Source: SXOA01 sp964444865
Lineage (GTDB): Bacteria; Planctomycetota; Planctomycetia; Pirellulales; Pirellulaceae
Reading direction: 5' to 3'
DNA: 6,528 nt
Assembly (NCBI GenBank): GCA_964444865.1
Contig: CAYUJE010000346.1
Coordinates: forward strand, 1 to 6,528
In this document: positions 6,228 through 6,528 of the stretch, piece by piece
Numbering within the stretch: the first letter of the stretch is position 1
How the letters are laid out: each line of letters starts with the position of its first letter
Notes under the pieces: generated by a model
Told to the model about the DNA's origin: nothing
Databases searched by the model: none
What the model saw: only the letters and a program-made list of their open reading frames with translations
Program-made: the position numbers and the translations under genes

Positions 6228-6342
6228 GTAGGGTGCATGAGTAACACGAAATGCACGCGTCAGCGACGTCGACGGATAGAACAGGTCTTTCCAACCAGCG
6301 ACCTTTGCCCGCGTGTATTTCGCTGACGCTCATACACCCTAC
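6228..6342. repeat. Palindromic multi-hairpin repeat element
   Basis: The ends form an inverted repeat: GTAGGGTGCATGAG (6228-6241) against CTCATACACCCTAC (6329-6342), 13 of 14 paired. Immediately inside, AAATGCACGCG (6249-6259) pairs with CGCGTGTATTT (6310-6320), 10 of 11. Each arm is itself a hairpin: GTGCAT/ATGCAC (6233-6238 with 6251-6256) and GTGTAT/ATACAC (6313-6318 with 6332-6337). A third hairpin, AGGTC/GACCT (6283-6287 with 6300-6304), lies in the middle. Loops are 12, 12 and 13 nt. It sits between convergent transcripts (tRNA-Sec and the PGK-like gene) and contains the latter's stop codon. It resembles dispersed REP/MITE-like palindromes rather than a simple terminator. No clear target duplication is seen at its ends. 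Confidence 0.65.
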
Positions 6343-6528
6343 GACGGTTTTGCCGCTGCACGCAGCGCCACCAAATACGGCACCGGCTCGCTGCCGAGGG
6401 CGTTGAGCACCGTCCCCCCCGCGGTGAAGCAGTGACTGATCCAGTCCGGCTTCCCATATTTCTCCAGGGCGGTTCCTCCCTCTCCTCCGCCGACATAAAC
6501 CGGATGACCGGCATCCTTGAGCCGCTTG
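6339..6528 (-). CDS. C-terminal end of a phosphoglycerate-kinase-like protein (5' part outside window)
   Basis: The minus-strand frame is open from the window edge to TAG at 6339-6341 and gives 63 residues. It reads KRLKDAGHPVYVGGGEGGTA, then LEKYGKPDWISHCFTAGGTV and LNALGSEPVPYLVAL, ending RAAAKPS. The order GGGE...TA...K-G...SH-x-TAGGT/LNALG mirrors the C-terminal nucleotide-binding lobe of phosphoglycerate kinase (usual form GGGD-A-A...K...SH-STGGGASLE). The diagnostic second glycine-rich motif is changed to FTAGGTVLNALG. I therefore call it a PGK or a divergent PGK-like paralogue, with moderate confidence. PGK transfers phosphate between 1,3-bisphosphoglycerate and ADP in glycolysis. Its stop lies inside the palindromic repeat, and it converges with tRNA-Sec. 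A frame at 6260-6514 on the same strand is a shadow. Confidence 0.55.
   Translation of the reverse strand, partial: KRLKDAGHPVYVGGGEGGTALEKYGKPDWISHCFTAGGTVLNALGSEPVPYLVALRAAAKPS

Noticed and set aside
6007..6333. 108-residue minus-strand frame
   Set aside because: It runs across the tRNA-Sec gene and the palindromic repeat, so it is not a plausible gene.
6260..6514. 84-residue minus-strand frame
   Set aside because: It is out of frame with the PGK-like C-terminus, which carries recognisable motifs, and its composition is Arg/Ser-rich as in shadows.
1..6528. CRISPR array, insertion sequence or prophage genes
   Set aside because: No regularly spaced direct repeats, transposase or integrase motifs were found on reading. 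tRNA-Sec genes can be integration sites, but no integrase lies next to this one.

Overview
The window looks like chromosomal DNA from a GC-rich bacterium of the Planctomycetota, probably Pirellulales-like. This is inferred from gene content: a secreted PQQ-like beta-propeller whose mature chain begins ENWPQWRG, a small exported protein of a planctomycete-like type, and an S1-domain protein with a long disordered, Arg/Gly-rich head. No marker gene is present that would fix the taxonomy.

Layout. From 1 to 1543 (minus strand), a signal-peptide-bearing beta-propeller gene is followed after 6 bp by a multi-pass membrane protein gene that leaves the window. From 1717 to 3960 (also minus), a large four-S1-domain RNA-binding protein gene is followed after 32 bp by a DUF433/DUF5615 (VapBC45-like) toxin-antitoxin pair. 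The DUF433 antitoxin is intact. The DUF5615 toxin frame, which the ORF track misses, has an in-frame TGA at codon 58 and looks like a pseudogene or a truncated toxin. From 4252 to 5547 (plus), divergent from the S1 gene, lies a sugar-1-phosphate nucleotidyltransferase with a left-handed beta-helix C-terminus. It converges with a small exported protein gene at 5561-5902 (minus).

The right end (5903-6528) holds the most unusual content. It has a leader region with nested and competing inverted repeats, a complete selenocysteine tRNA (anticodon TCA, 8-bp acceptor stem, long variable arm, encoded CCA) with its own candidate promoter, a palindromic multi-hairpin repeat of about 115 bp, and the C-terminal end of a phosphoglycerate-kinase-like gene (minus) whose stop codon lies inside that repeat.

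The genes do not form one pathway. The window is a set of short housekeeping units (RNA binding, sugar nucleotide supply, envelope proteins, tRNA-Sec) with a decaying toxin-antitoxin cassette downstream of the S1 gene. The points of most interest are the tRNA-Sec, the missed and interrupted toxin gene, and the two structured intergenic elements. I did not see a clearly new multi-gene system.
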